Below the pieces are notes generated by a model. The model was given only the letters and a program-made list of their open reading frames with translations, had not been told where the DNA came from and made no database searches. From the NCBI GenBank assembly GCA_937892215.1, contig CALAVE010000092.1, positions 15,952 through 79,951 of the forward strand: a stretch of DNA of 64,000 bases, read 5' to 3'. The position numbers and the translations under genes are program-made. Positions 51,905 to 60,695 of the stretch are shown here, one piece after another; the first letter of the stretch is position 1; the number at the start of each line of letters is the position of its first letter. Origin of the DNA: an uncultured Porphyromonadaceae bacterium. Its GTDB lineage: Bacteria; Bacteroidota; Bacteroidia; Bacteroidales; Muribaculaceae.

Positions 51905-52980
51905 AGGTGATGAATCTTGCGGATATGCTGCAGGTCATGCTCCATCATGATGCGAACCAGTTCGTCAAACGTGGTCTTCCGCGGATTCCAGCCCAGCACA
52001 GTCTTTGCCTTTGTGGGATTGCCCAGCAGTTGCTCCACTTCGGCCGGGCGGAAATACTTGGGATCAACCTCCACCAGCACTCGCCCGGTGGCCTTGTCTA
52101 TACCCTTCTCATCCACGCCTTCGCCCTGCCATTCCAGCTCTATGCCGGCATAGTGGAATGCCAGCGTGCAGAATTCACGCACTGTGTGGTATTCACCCGT
52201 TGCCACCACAAAGTCGTCTGGCTCGGGCTGCTGCAGTATCAGCCACATGCACTCCACGTAGTCCTTGGCGTAGCCCCAGTCGCGGCGTGCGTTCAGGTTG
52301 CCCAGGTACAACTTGTCCTGCAAGCCGTTCACTATGCGTGCGGCGGCAAACGTAATCTTGCGTGTCACAAATGTCTCTCCGCGCCGCTCACTCTCGTGGT
52401 TGAACAGGATGCCGTTGGCGCAGTACATCCCATAGGCCTCACGATAGTTCTTCATAATCCAGAAGGCGTACAACTTTGCCACGGCGTAGGGACTGCGAGG
52501 GTAGAATGGGGTGGTCTCGCTCTGCGGCACTTCCTGAACTTTCCCGTAAAGTTCACTGGTACTGGCCTGGTAGATGCGGGTGCAGTTTGCGCGGCCGGCT
52601 ATGCGCACACCCTCCAGCAGACGCAGTGTGCCTATGGCATCACTTTCGGCAGTGTATTCAGGCACTTCAAACGACACTTTCACATGGCTCTGAGCCGCCA
52701 GGTTGTAGATTTCGTCAGGCTTCACTTCCTCAATCAGGCGGATAAGCGATGAAGAGTCGGTCATGTCGCCGTAGTGCAGGTTAATCAGGCGATGCTGTTT
52801 CATGTCGCGCACCCATTCGTCAAAGTACAGGTGCTCAATTCGTCCGGTGTTAAACGAACTGCTGCGGCGTATGATGCCGTGAACCTCATATCCCTTCTCC
52901 AGCAGGAACTCGGCCAAGTATGAGCCGTCTTGTCCGGTGATTCCTGTTATCAGTGCCACTTTTTGTCCATTGTTATTCAT
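51901..52980 (-). CDS. gmd: GDP-mannose 4,6-dehydratase
   Basis: A 359-residue SDR enzyme, the first step of GDP-fucose synthesis. Motifs are [20 protein letters not shown] (NADP fold), [39 protein letters not shown] (catalytic Thr/Ser-Glu) and [20 protein letters not shown] (YxxxK). I chose [10 protein letters not shown] at 52980, after a promoter at 53098-53128. An ORF extension to 53028 lacks similarity. The stop codon TAA lies in the end of the palindromic repeat, so the element's insertion touches the 3' end of the gene. The last residues RKIHHL look normal for the family. Confidence 0.94.
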   Translation of the reverse strand: MNNNGQKVALITGITGQDGSYLAEFLLEKGYEVHGIIRRSSSFNTGRIEHLYFDEWVRDMKQHRLINLHYGDMTDSSSLIRLIEEVKPDEIYNLAAQSHVKVSFEVPEYTAESDAIGTLRLLEGVRIAGRANCTRIYQASTSELYGKVQEVPQSETTPFYPRSPYAVAKLYAFWIMKNYREAYGMYCANGILFNHESERRGETFVTRKITFAAARIVNGLQDKLYLGNLNARRDWGYAKDYVECMWLILQQPEPDDFVVATGEYHTVREFCTLAFHYAGIELEWQGEGVDEKGIDKATGRVLVEVDPKYFRPAEVEQLLGNPTKAKTVLGWNPRKTTFDELVRIMMEHDLQHIRKIHHL

Positions 52981-53097
52981 AGCGTTGTATTCTGTTTGAT
53001 GTTTATGAATCCGTTTTTGCTGTAACACCTGAAAAGTTACAATTTTTTTCGGATATAACCATTCAGGATGCTATCCTTTGATTTCGCAATTTCGGTG

Positions 53098-53128
53098 CAA
53101 AATTACAACAATTTCGCGCCCTTGTCAA
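53098..53128 (-). promoter_or_regulatory. Promoter of gmd
   Basis: On the minus strand TTGAC (complement 53124-53128) and TAATTTTG (complement 53098-53105), 20 bases after TTG. RNA would start near 53091. So gmd-fcl can be expressed independently of upstream upxY. Confidence 0.78.
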
Positions 53129-53176
53129 TGCCATTTTCTACTTTTGTGCCCGTGCCGCATGAGCAGCGACTTCCGC

Positions 53177-53716
53177 TCACGTCTTGCCTATCTTCTCAAT
53201 GAGCGACGGGTGAATGAACGTAGTGGCCACAGCCACCACTCCTTCTATGCTCACCACCACTCGCCGGTCGCCTTTCACGCGTACGAAAACACCCTCCGCA
53301 CCCTCAAACGGACCGCCCAGAATTCTCACCCTGTCGCCCTTGACAAAATCACCCGGCTGTGGATTCAGGAATATCAACTGCTCGTCGTAGGTCCCTGCCA
53401 CCGCTATAAAGTTGTCCATCTGAGCCTTAGGCACAGTCACCGGCTTATGTTTGTAGCGATTCATGATATAGCGGATGGGCAGCGACGTACTCTGCTTGTA
53501 TTCCGCCATTTGCGACGGCTCCAAGTAGATGAAAATCAGGTTATGGATGCTCGGCTCCAGTCTCTTCACCAGCCGCCCGTCCTTCACCCGGGCCCGGTAC
53601 TGCATAGGCACAAAATTCACTATGCCGCGAGCGTCCAGGTCCTCCTTCACCTTCATCTCGCGGTTGTACGTCACCCTGATAGCGAACCACACCTTCCGCT
53701 CCTCTATGTCGTGCAT
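53177..53716 (-). CDS. UpxY/NusG-like transcription antiterminator
   Basis: A 179-residue NusG-family protein. The NGN domain starts VWFAIRVTYNREMKVKEDLD, with NFVPMQYRARVKDGRLVKRL and IHNLIFIYLEPSQMAEYKQS. The C-terminal KOW domain is FVKGDRVRILGGPFEGAEGV. In Bacteroides, UpxY proteins begin capsule loci and allow RNA polymerase through the leader. Here the gene precedes gmd and fcl but no glycosyltransferase cluster. Its promoter places the RNA start only about 6 bases before the ATG at 53716, so the mRNA is nearly leaderless. Confidence 0.85.
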   Translation of the reverse strand: MHDIEERKVWFAIRVTYNREMKVKEDLDARGIVNFVPMQYRARVKDGRLVKRLEPSIHNLIFIYLEPSQMAEYKQSTSLPIRYIMNRYKHKPVTVPKAQMDNFIAVAGTYDEQLIFLNPQPGDFVKGDRVRILGGPFEGAEGVFVRVKGDRRVVVSIEGVVAVATTFIHPSLIEKIGKT

Positions 53717-53728
53717 TTCATCCACCCT

Positions 53729-53760
53729 GCAAAGATAATGCATACCGAGCACAAACGCAA
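53729..53760 (-). promoter_or_regulatory. Promoter of the UpxY-like gene
   Basis: On the minus strand TTTG (complement 53757-53760), 20 bases, TATCTTTG (complement 53729-53736). RNA start near 53722. Confidence 0.75.
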
Positions 53761-53838
53761 ATTTTTTGCATTTTCCCCAGGTTTTCCCCAGAGGTACAGC
53801 CCATCTTCACCCCCTGCCACCGTCACCATAAAAATCGT

Positions 53839-53870
53839 GAAGCCCCCTCGCCGCACGGCGAGAAGGCTTC
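53839..53870 (-). terminator. Terminator of the second RND operon
   Basis: GAAGCC...GGCTTC encloses CTCGCC...GGCGAG, a long stable hairpin. On the minus strand it is followed by a T-run. It ends the TetR-TolC-MFP-RND-PII operon, 82 bases after the last gene. Confidence 0.85.
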
Positions 53871-53951
53871 AGCATATCACCTATGAAAAGAATCTGCTAA
53901 GTTATGGAGCCTCGGTGGGCCTTTCCGCGCGCCGAAGCCCGTGGACTGGCC

Positions 53952-54245
53952 TTAGATGGCTTGCTCAATGTTCCACACAAAGGCCCGCAGACCCAGCTTG
54001 GGCGTCTCCAAGTCCATGCTGTGCAGCGCGGCAAGCACCGACTCAACCCTGGAATCGTCCACTATGGTGAGGATGGACGATGCCAGCGACGGCCATGCGT
54101 GGGTGCCATAGTGGGGGTCTCCGCTAACGCTGCCGCGCCCCATCACCTGCTCCCAGGCCGTGAATCCGCGGCAACTGTGCTGAGCCAGCATCTCAACTAT
54201 CCGTTCGTAGTACGCTTGGTCGAATGCTATGAATATCGCTTTCAT
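53952..54245 (-). CDS. PII-like small protein of the RND operon
   Basis: A 97-residue protein of beta-alpha-beta PII-like pattern: MKAIFIAFDQAYYERIVEML, then RGFTAWEQVMGRGSVSGDPH with a Gly-rich T-loop-like section, GTHAWPSLASSILTIVDDSR, and ending LRAFVWNIEQAI. It starts 9 bases after the RND pump gene, in the same operon. PII-like proteins bind nucleotides or ligands and control transporters, so a ligand-sensing role on the pump is a reasonable inference. No biochemical function is known to me for this family. Confidence 0.75.
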   Translation of the reverse strand: MKAIFIAFDQAYYERIVEMLAQHSCRGFTAWEQVMGRGSVSGDPHYGTHAWPSLASSILTIVDDSRVESVLAALHSMDLETPKLGLRAFVWNIEQAI

Positions 54246-54254
54246 AATCGGTCG

Positions 54255-57200
54255 TTATTTAGTGTTTAACTTTTTATCCATTGCTTGGTGAAGTTTGCGG
54301 CGAGTGCGCTTAATACCGTTGTATGCGAAAATGGTGTACATCGTGGGCACAAACAGCAGGGTAAGTATTGTGGAGAAAGTAAGACCGCCAATCACCGCTA
54401 TACCCATCGGGCGCCACATCTCCGCTCCTTCGCCCTGACCAACTGCCATAGGCACCATACCCAGAATGGTGGTGAGCGATGTCATCAGCACAGGGCGCAG
54501 ACGCGAGTGACCGCCGTCAATCACGGCTCGGCGAACGCTCATTCCGCGCTCGCGGTTAAGCGTGATGTAGTCGATAAGCACAATACCGTTCTTCACCACA
54601 ATACCTATCAGCATAATACCTCCAATCATCGACATGATGTTCAGGTTCGTACCCGTAATCCACAGTATCAGGAGGATTCCCGAGAATGCGAACATAATGG
54701 ATGTCATGATGATGCCGGGGTAGGTGAACGACTCAAACTGCGATGCCATCACAATGTACACAAGGATGATGATGAGCAGGGCCAGCGTGCCCAGGTCGCG
54801 GAACGAATCCTGCTGGTCCTCGTACGAACCGCTGATGTTCACCGTCACTCCCTGAGGCATGTCGAGTGCGTCGATTTTAGGCTGCGCCTCCTCTATGATT
54901 TCACTCATGGCACGGTCTTGAACCACGGTAGATACCGTGATGATACGCTCACGGTCCTTTCGCTCAATGGTCGGCGGGGTGAAGCGTTCCACCACTGTTC
55001 CCACTTCCTTCACGCGGATTCCTTGACCCATAGCGTTGTAGATGAGGATGTTCTCAATGTCGGTAAGCGACTGGCGATGCTCCGGTGTGTACATCACCTT
55101 GATGTCGTACTCGTCACCGTCCTCGCGGTAGTACGACGCTGTGGCACCGTTGATTCGGTTACGCAGAGCCGTTGCCGCCGTGCTCAGATTCAGGCCGTAG
55201 ATGGCAAGTTTCTCGCGGTCGAAATCCACCTGATACTCCGGCTGATAGTCGCTTCGGCTGATGTTGATGTCGGCGGCGCCCCTGATTCCGCCAAGGATTC
55301 GCTTCAGTTGCTGAGCCACCGAGTCGGTCTTCTCAAAGTCGTATCCATAGATCTCATAGTTGATGGTGTTCTGGCCGCTCATGCCGCCTCCACGCATACC
55401 TCCCACGTTCACCAGGTACTTCTTCAGTTCCGGGTATTGCTTGAGGTCCTCGCGCATAAGTGCCGCGATCTCGGTGATGCTGCGCTTGCGTTCCGACGGA
55501 TTTACCAGACGGATGTTCATCGACATGATATGAGAACCGTTGTCTTGCAGCGACGCGAATGTATTGTCGCTCGAAGCCTGCCCCACGGTGTAGTTGAACA
55601 CCTTGATTTCAGGATATTTTTCGGTCCATTCCTTGTAGAGGCGGGCGCACACGTCTTTCGCTATTTCCACGCGAGAACCGATGGGTAGCTGCAACTGAAC
55701 TCCCAGACGGCTGTTGTCGCTCGTGGGGAAGAACTCACTACCGATAAACTTCACCAGCGTAAGCGAGGCCACGAACGTGGCGAGCGCTATGGCACTGGTA
55801 ATCCAGCGGTGGCTAACAGCCTTGTCCAGTAGGCGGGCATAGACGTTGTCCAGCCCGTCGAGCACCTTTTCAATGGGGCCGTAGAATTTCTTGAACAGCT
55901 TACCCTGCTTGGGATTGAGCCGTAGCATGCGGCTGCAAAGCATCGGGGTAAGCGACAGTGCCGCCGTGGTGGAAATAATCATCATTATGGTCACCATCCA
56001 TCCCAGCTGACGGAAGAGTACACCGGTCATACCGGTCACCAAGGTGAGCGGGAAGAATACGGCAATCAGCGTCAGCGTAGACGCGATAACCGAGATTGCC
56101 ACCTCGTTAGTGCCGTGTATTGCCGCCTGCTTAGGAGCCGCTCCGCGCTCTATGTGCGTGGTCACGTTCTCCAGCACCACAATGGCATCGTCCACCACCA
56201 TACCGATGGAGATTGACAACGCCGAGAGCGACACAATGTTGAGCGTGTTGCCTGTTGCAAACAGATAGATAAACGACGCAATGAGCGAGATGGGGATGGT
56301 GAGCACGATGATGATAGTGGCCCTCCACCTGCCCAGGAAGAAGAACACCACAATCACCACGAACAGAAGTGCGTAAAGCACCGTTTCCACCAGTGATGCG
56401 ATGGTGTTGCGGATGTTGTCGCTGGTATCAACTATATAGTCCAGTTTCACGTCGCTCGGAAGTGTCTTCTGGATGCTGGGCAATATCTTGCGCACGCGGT
56501 TGGAGATTTCCACTGAGTTAGCTCCCGACTGCTTCTGCACTATGAGCATGGCACCGCGCACTCCGTTGTTGTAAGCCTCTTGGGCTCGCTCCTCCAGTGA
56601 GTCGTCGATTCGAGCCACATCGCTCAGGTGAACCACACCGCCGTTATGGGCGCCCACCACTATTTTCGACATCTCCGACGGGTCCTTGAACTCGCCCTGT
56701 ACGCGCAGCGCGTAAGTCTCGCTACCTATGTCGAATGTTCCGCCGGGGATGTTGCGGTTCTCAGCGCCAATTAGTGCCGAGATTGTCTCTACCGACAGAT
56801 TGTATGCCTCCAGCTTGATGGGGTCGAGGTAGATGTGAATCTCACGCTTGGGCGCGCCACCTATCGACACCGAGCCAACTCCGTCAACGCGAGCCAGTGC
56901 ATTGGCCACGTTCTCGTCGAGAATCTTGTAGAGGCCCGGAGTGCTCTCGTGTGCCTGAGCCGACAGAAGCACAATAGGAATCATGTCGGTCGAGAACTTG
57001 AAGATGATGGGGGTGTCGGCATCATCAGGCATTCGGCTCGAAATCATGTCGAGTTTGTCTCGCACGTCATTCGTTAGCACGTCGATGTCGTATCCGTACT
57101 CAAACTCAAGTGTGATTACCGATATGTTCTCGCGTGAATTAGATGTTATGTGTTTCAGGTGCTGCACAGAGTTGAGCACGTTCTCCAGCGGGCGGGTCAC

Positions 57201-57386
57201 GTTCTGCTCTATGTCCTGCGCACTCGCTCCGGCATAGGAGGTCATCACCATTATGGTGTTTGTGTCGATGTCCGGGTACAGGTCGATAGGCAGTTTCTGC
57301 AGCGAGAACAGACCTATGATTATCACGGCCACAAAAATCAGGATTGTGGTTACCGGACGTTTTACTGAACTTGAATAAAGACTCAT
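54255..57386 (-). CDS. RND efflux pump, AcrB-like (second system)
   Basis: A 1043-residue inner-membrane RND pump. Signature parts are LFSLQKLPIDLYPDIDTNTI, the proton-relay helix LSALSISIGMVVDDAIVVLE (DD pair), and LNIMSMIGGIMLIGIVVKNG and VIGGLTFSTILTLLFVPTMY in the C-half. The periplasmic part contains a Gly/Met-rich loop (VNVGGMRGGGMSGQN). The TetR repressor, TolC and MFP genes precede it. Drug or bile-acid efflux is likely but not provable from sequence. Confidence 0.94.
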   Translation of the reverse strand: MSLYSSSVKRPVTTILIFVAVIIIGLFSLQKLPIDLYPDIDTNTIMVMTSYAGASAQDIEQNVTRPLENVLNSVQHLKHITSNSRENISVITLEFEYGYDIDVLTNDVRDKLDMISSRMPDDADTPIIFKFSTDMIPIVLLSAQAHESTPGLYKILDENVANALARVDGVGSVSIGGAPKREIHIYLDPIKLEAYNLSVETISALIGAENRNIPGGTFDIGSETYALRVQGEFKDPSEMSKIVVGAHNGGVVHLSDVARIDDSLEERAQEAYNNGVRGAMLIVQKQSGANSVEISNRVRKILPSIQKTLPSDVKLDYIVDTSDNIRNTIASLVETVLYALLFVVIVVFFFLGRWRATIIIVLTIPISLIASFIYLFATGNTLNIVSLSALSISIGMVVDDAIVVLENVTTHIERGAAPKQAAIHGTNEVAISVIASTLTLIAVFFPLTLVTGMTGVLFRQLGWMVTIMMIISTTAALSLTPMLCSRMLRLNPKQGKLFKKFYGPIEKVLDGLDNVYARLLDKAVSHRWITSAIALATFVASLTLVKFIGSEFFPTSDNSRLGVQLQLPIGSRVEIAKDVCARLYKEWTEKYPEIKVFNYTVGQASSDNTFASLQDNGSHIMSMNIRLVNPSERKRSITEIAALMREDLKQYPELKKYLVNVGGMRGGGMSGQNTINYEIYGYDFEKTDSVAQQLKRILGGIRGAADINISRSDYQPEYQVDFDREKLAIYGLNLSTAATALRNRINGATASYYREDGDEYDIKVMYTPEHRQSLTDIENILIYNAMGQGIRVKEVGTVVERFTPPTIERKDRERIITVSTVVQDRAMSEIIEEAQPKIDALDMPQGVTVNISGSYEDQQDSFRDLGTLALLIIILVYIVMASQFESFTYPGIIMTSIMFAFSGILLILWITGTNLNIMSMIGGIMLIGIVVKNGIVLIDYITLNRERGMSVRRAVIDGGHSRLRPVLMTSLTTILGMVPMAVGQGEGAEMWRPMGIAVIGGLTFSTILTLLFVPTMYTIFAYNGIKRTRRKLHQAMDKKLNTK

Positions 57387-57423
57387 ATAGTTTCAGATAA
57401 AGAGTGATAAGTGCAAGTGAATT

Positions 57424-58437
57424 TTATTTTTTCAGTTGAACCTTTGCCCCGTTTGTGATGTGGCTCTGGCCGGTTGTCACCACCTTGGCTCCGTTAGTGA
57501 GGCCGGAAATGATTTCGTATCTGTTCTCCAGACGCTGTCCCAAGGTGACCTCTGTGTAGGTGACAGTCCCGTCGGGGTTGTAAACATAGACGTAGCGCAC
57601 CCCTGAGCCAACCTGCTTGATTACGGCGCGGTCAGGAACCACGATGTTGTTGCTGCTGCCGAAGTTGAATGTCACGCGGGCAAACATACCGCTGTGAATC
57701 TTGTTGCCGCTGTTCTCAATGGTGATTTCCACCTCGAATGTGCGGTTCGATGCGTCGATGCTGGGGTGAATCAGATAGACGCGACCCTGGAACACTTCGT
57801 CGCCGTACACGTCACATTTCACGCTCACAGGCATACCTTGCTTCACCTTGGGGAAGTCGCTTTCGTTCACGTTAACTATCACCTTGAGCGGTTGCTGCTG
57901 CTCTATCACAAGGATGGGCTGCCCCGACGGCAGGTCGCCGTTGTCAAAGTTGCGCTTTGTCACCACTCCGCTGATGGGCGATGTTAGCGTGGTGTTTTCC
58001 TGCAGGTTACGCAGGGCGCGTGCAGCGGCATCGTATTGGGTCTGCAGCTGGTCCACGGTCTGCTGTGTGCCGCCGCCTATTCTCACAAGTTCCTTGGCGC
58101 GGTCCAGATCTCGCTTTACGTTGGCCATCGTAATCTGTTGCTGGGCTATGTTCACGTCATCCAGAATAACCACCGCCTGACCGGCACGCACGTGTGAACC
58201 CACGTCCACAAGGATGCGCTTGATGCGGTTACCTGTCATTGATGCGATGTTGTTAGTCTTGAATGCTTCCACGGTTGCGGTGTACTCGGCTATCTGCTCC
58301 ACAGCCTCTTCCTGCACTGTCTGGACTTCCACGATGGGAAGTTCTTCCTTGACTTCTTTCTTCTCTTTCTTGCCCGAGCATGCTGTCAGTGACACTAATG
58401 CTGCTGCAAGGGCGATAAATAAAACTTTCCTTTTCAT
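57424..58437 (-). CDS. RND membrane fusion protein (second system), lipoprotein
   Basis: A 337-residue adaptor. The signal with lipobox LTAC (about residues 16-19) starts MKRKVLFIALAAALVSLTAC. The lipoyl halves are GNRIKRILVDVGSHVRAGQA and TLTSPISGVVTKRNFDNGDL, with a short helical hairpin between (about 95-145). I chose the ATG at 58437 because the upstream extension lies inside the TolC gene. It sits 13 bases after TolC and 37 before the pump. Confidence 0.92.
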   Translation of the reverse strand: MKRKVLFIALAAALVSLTACSGKKEKKEVKEELPIVEVQTVQEEAVEQIAEYTATVEAFKTNNIASMTGNRIKRILVDVGSHVRAGQAVVILDDVNIAQQQITMANVKRDLDRAKELVRIGGGTQQTVDQLQTQYDAAARALRNLQENTTLTSPISGVVTKRNFDNGDLPSGQPILVIEQQQPLKVIVNVNESDFPKVKQGMPVSVKCDVYGDEVFQGRVYLIHPSIDASNRTFEVEITIENSGNKIHSGMFARVTFNFGSSNNIVVPDRAVIKQVGSGVRYVYVYNPDGTVTYTEVTLGQRLENRYEIISGLTNGAKVVTTGQSHITNGAKVQLKK

Positions 58438-58450
58438 ATTGTGTGTGATA

Positions 58451-59803
58451 TTAATAATCGGTTGGTGTTGAAACATATTTGTGGAGTGGAGCGTTACCCA
58501 GCACGTGCTCCAGGTTGCTTTGGGCCACCAGATAGTTGTATATCGCCTGGTAGTAGGCGAGGCGGGCACCCATCAGGGCATCTTCGGTGTCGCGCAGCTG
58601 GATGAACGATGCTGCTCCAATCTTGAAACTCTCCTGCATGATTTCGTTGGCTTTCTGTGCCTGTTTCACGCCGCCTTCGTTAGTGCTTATCTGCTTCAGA
58701 CTCTTGTTGATGTTGTTCTGCTGCACTTGAATCTGCATCTGCAGTGAGCGTTCCAGATTTTCACGTTGCCACTTCATTTCTCTGAGCGATATCTCCGCTT
58801 GTTTCATCTTGTGGTAGCGTTGTCCACCGGAAGAAATCGGTATGGCCAGCGTGAGTCCGGCTGAGGACGATGCCGACCACATCATGTTGGTGAACGGTGC
58901 TCCGTTCGACATGGAATTCCACATATAGTTGAAATTTGCTGTCAGGGTGGGAACCCAGGCCATTTTTGTGACATCAAGTGACTTCTTCAGGTAGTCGGTC
59001 TTCAGGTCCATCGCGCGCAGGCTGGTGTTGTTCACCAAGGCCGTGTCGGCCGGAACTTGCGTGTTGTACATCGCGCTCTTGTAGTTCTCAAGGGCATCGG
59101 CGGGCAGGAAGTTTACGTCCACAGCCATTCCCATGAGTACCTTTAGCTGAAGCAGACACTGGTTGATGGTGTTCTCGGCTTCGAGAATCGACGGCTCTAT
59201 GTTGGTCACAGCCACGCTTGAGCGCAACACATCGTATTCCGACGCTGTGCCGAGTCGGTATTTCTTCTCGTATATATCAGCGTTGAGTTTGGCCGTTGCG
59301 TGGTTCTCCTCCAGGACAGCCTTTGAGTCCACAGCCAGCAGGAACGCGTAATAGGCATTTTTAACCTGATTTACAAGCGATAGCCTTGAGGCTCTTGCCG
59401 ATTCCACGTTTTGCAGTATCTGGTTGTCCGACAGCTTGATTGACTTCCACAGGCTGGGCATGATAATTGGCATGGTGGCGTTGAACCCTACGCTGTGGGT
59501 GTTGTCACGTCCCACCTTGATTGCCATTGTGCCTTCGCCGGTGTCCATATACATCGTCTGCTTGGCAACGGTGCGTGAGTACTGTCCGGTGAAATTAATG
59601 TCCGGAAATAGTTTCCCCAGTGTTTCTTTCCTTGAATAGTCCACACGCTGAATCTCCATGTCGGCCACCTTTACGGTGGGATTCTCGTTAAGCGCGATTC
59701 TGATGCAGTCGTCGAGCGACAGCCTCAACGTGTCGGTGGGAGTCTGTGCGCTGGCACCGACTCCGGCAAGTAGCAGCAAAGCCGCAAGTGATTTTCGTAT
59801 CAT
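58451..59803 (-). CDS. TolC-family outer-membrane channel (second system)
   Basis: A 450-residue outer-membrane channel subunit. The signal is MIRKSLAALLLLAGVGASAQ. OEP repeats include LSLDDCIRIALNENPTVKVA and TLGKLFPDINFTGQYSR. The C-terminal part reads GAASFIQLRDTEDALMGARL. It starts 1 base after the TetR gene stop, so it is under the same promoter and repressor. Confidence 0.92.
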   Translation of the reverse strand: MIRKSLAALLLLAGVGASAQTPTDTLRLSLDDCIRIALNENPTVKVADMEIQRVDYSRKETLGKLFPDINFTGQYSRTVAKQTMYMDTGEGTMAIKVGRDNTHSVGFNATMPIIMPSLWKSIKLSDNQILQNVESARASRLSLVNQVKNAYYAFLLAVDSKAVLEENHATAKLNADIYEKKYRLGTASEYDVLRSSVAVTNIEPSILEAENTINQCLLQLKVLMGMAVDVNFLPADALENYKSAMYNTQVPADTALVNNTSLRAMDLKTDYLKKSLDVTKMAWVPTLTANFNYMWNSMSNGAPFTNMMWSASSSAGLTLAIPISSGGQRYHKMKQAEISLREMKWQRENLERSLQMQIQVQQNNINKSLKQISTNEGGVKQAQKANEIMQESFKIGAASFIQLRDTEDALMGARLAYYQAIYNYLVAQSNLEHVLGNAPLHKYVSTPTDY

Positions 59804-59804
59804 A

Positions 59805-60428
59805 TTATTGTAACAGGTTATTATTTTCATATTTTTTCAGATTGTTCTCGATGTATTCAATTCCACTGATGGTGGCTATTCCGCGCATAAAATTAATAAA
59901 CGCGCCGTCGAATACCTCAATCCTGTTCAGATTGTATTCGTTGATGCGGTCGTTGTCGTTGATGTTGCGGATTGTGGACAGGAACAGGAACGAGGCGATG
60001 GTGGTGTTGATGCTCTTCACCACATGGCCTTCGTCCTGAGCTTTCTGCAGCAACTTTGAAAGCTGCTCTATCACTAAGGCTTCTTTCTGCTTGTGGGTCT
60101 CGAACAGGTCGGGGTAGGTGCGTGCCACTTCCTCCATGCGTTTCGCCGCGCCCGAGCCCATATATTCCCTCATTTTTCTGTAAGTGCGGAAAAGTGCCTC
60201 ATAGCAGTTGGGTGCGTTCTTGAAAATCTCGTTCAGTTCATGATTGTTGTTCTCGTGAGTAACAGCCAGACATTCATTTATCAGGGCTCGTTTGTCGGGA
60301 AATTTCTCGTAGAGTGTCCGCTTGGAAATACCGCATGCTCTCGACACGGCGTCCATAGTCATTGCGCTTGGACCCACATCGAATAGTATCTTGCTGGCTT
60401 CCTTGATGATATGTTCTTTTACATCCAT
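59805..60428 (-). CDS. TetR-family transcriptional regulator of the second RND operon
   Basis: A 207-residue repressor. The N-terminal helix-turn-helix is SKILFDVGPSAMTMDAVSRA then CGISKRTLYEKFPDKRALI (about residues 9-50). The C-terminal helical domain would bind an inducer. It is the first gene of the operon and probably represses its own transcription and that of TolC-MFP-RND-PII. The start MDVKEHIIKEASKI at 60428 is downstream of the -7 element at 60450-60457; upstream in-frame methionines are before it. Confidence 0.9.
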   Translation of the reverse strand: MDVKEHIIKEASKILFDVGPSAMTMDAVSRACGISKRTLYEKFPDKRALINECLAVTHENNNHELNEIFKNAPNCYEALFRTYRKMREYMGSGAAKRMEEVARTYPDLFETHKQKEALVIEQLSKLLQKAQDEGHVVKSINTTIASFLFLSTIRNINDNDRINEYNLNRIEVFDGAFINFMRGIATISGIEYIENNLKKYENNNLLQ

Positions 60429-60449
60429 ATTTGTAGTGAAATTGCGGTG

Positions 60450-60457
60450 CAAAGGTA
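60450..60457 (-). promoter_or_regulatory. -7 element of the tetR-RND operon
   Basis: On the minus strand TACCTTTG, matching TAnnTTTG; the -33 region is not a good TTTG. The RNA start would be near 60443, 15 bases ahead of the tetR ATG. The repressor's operator should lie here, but I cannot point to a clear palindrome. Confidence 0.5.
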
Positions 60458-60695
60458 ACGAAAAAACCACGAAAACTAAAAAAGTTTTCAGAGTTTTCTT
60501 TTGATTTTCTTTAAAACACTCTCTCACGTGAAATATTCCTCCAAAAGGAGTAATTTTCTCATATTTTATATTTATATTTGCCATGACATTGATGATTCTC
60601 CATGTTTTGTTCTCAGCGCTAAGATAAGTGAAACTTATAAATATAGTTAATCTGATGTGCTGTGTGATTTTGGAGTATAAAGCAGGTTCAGGACG

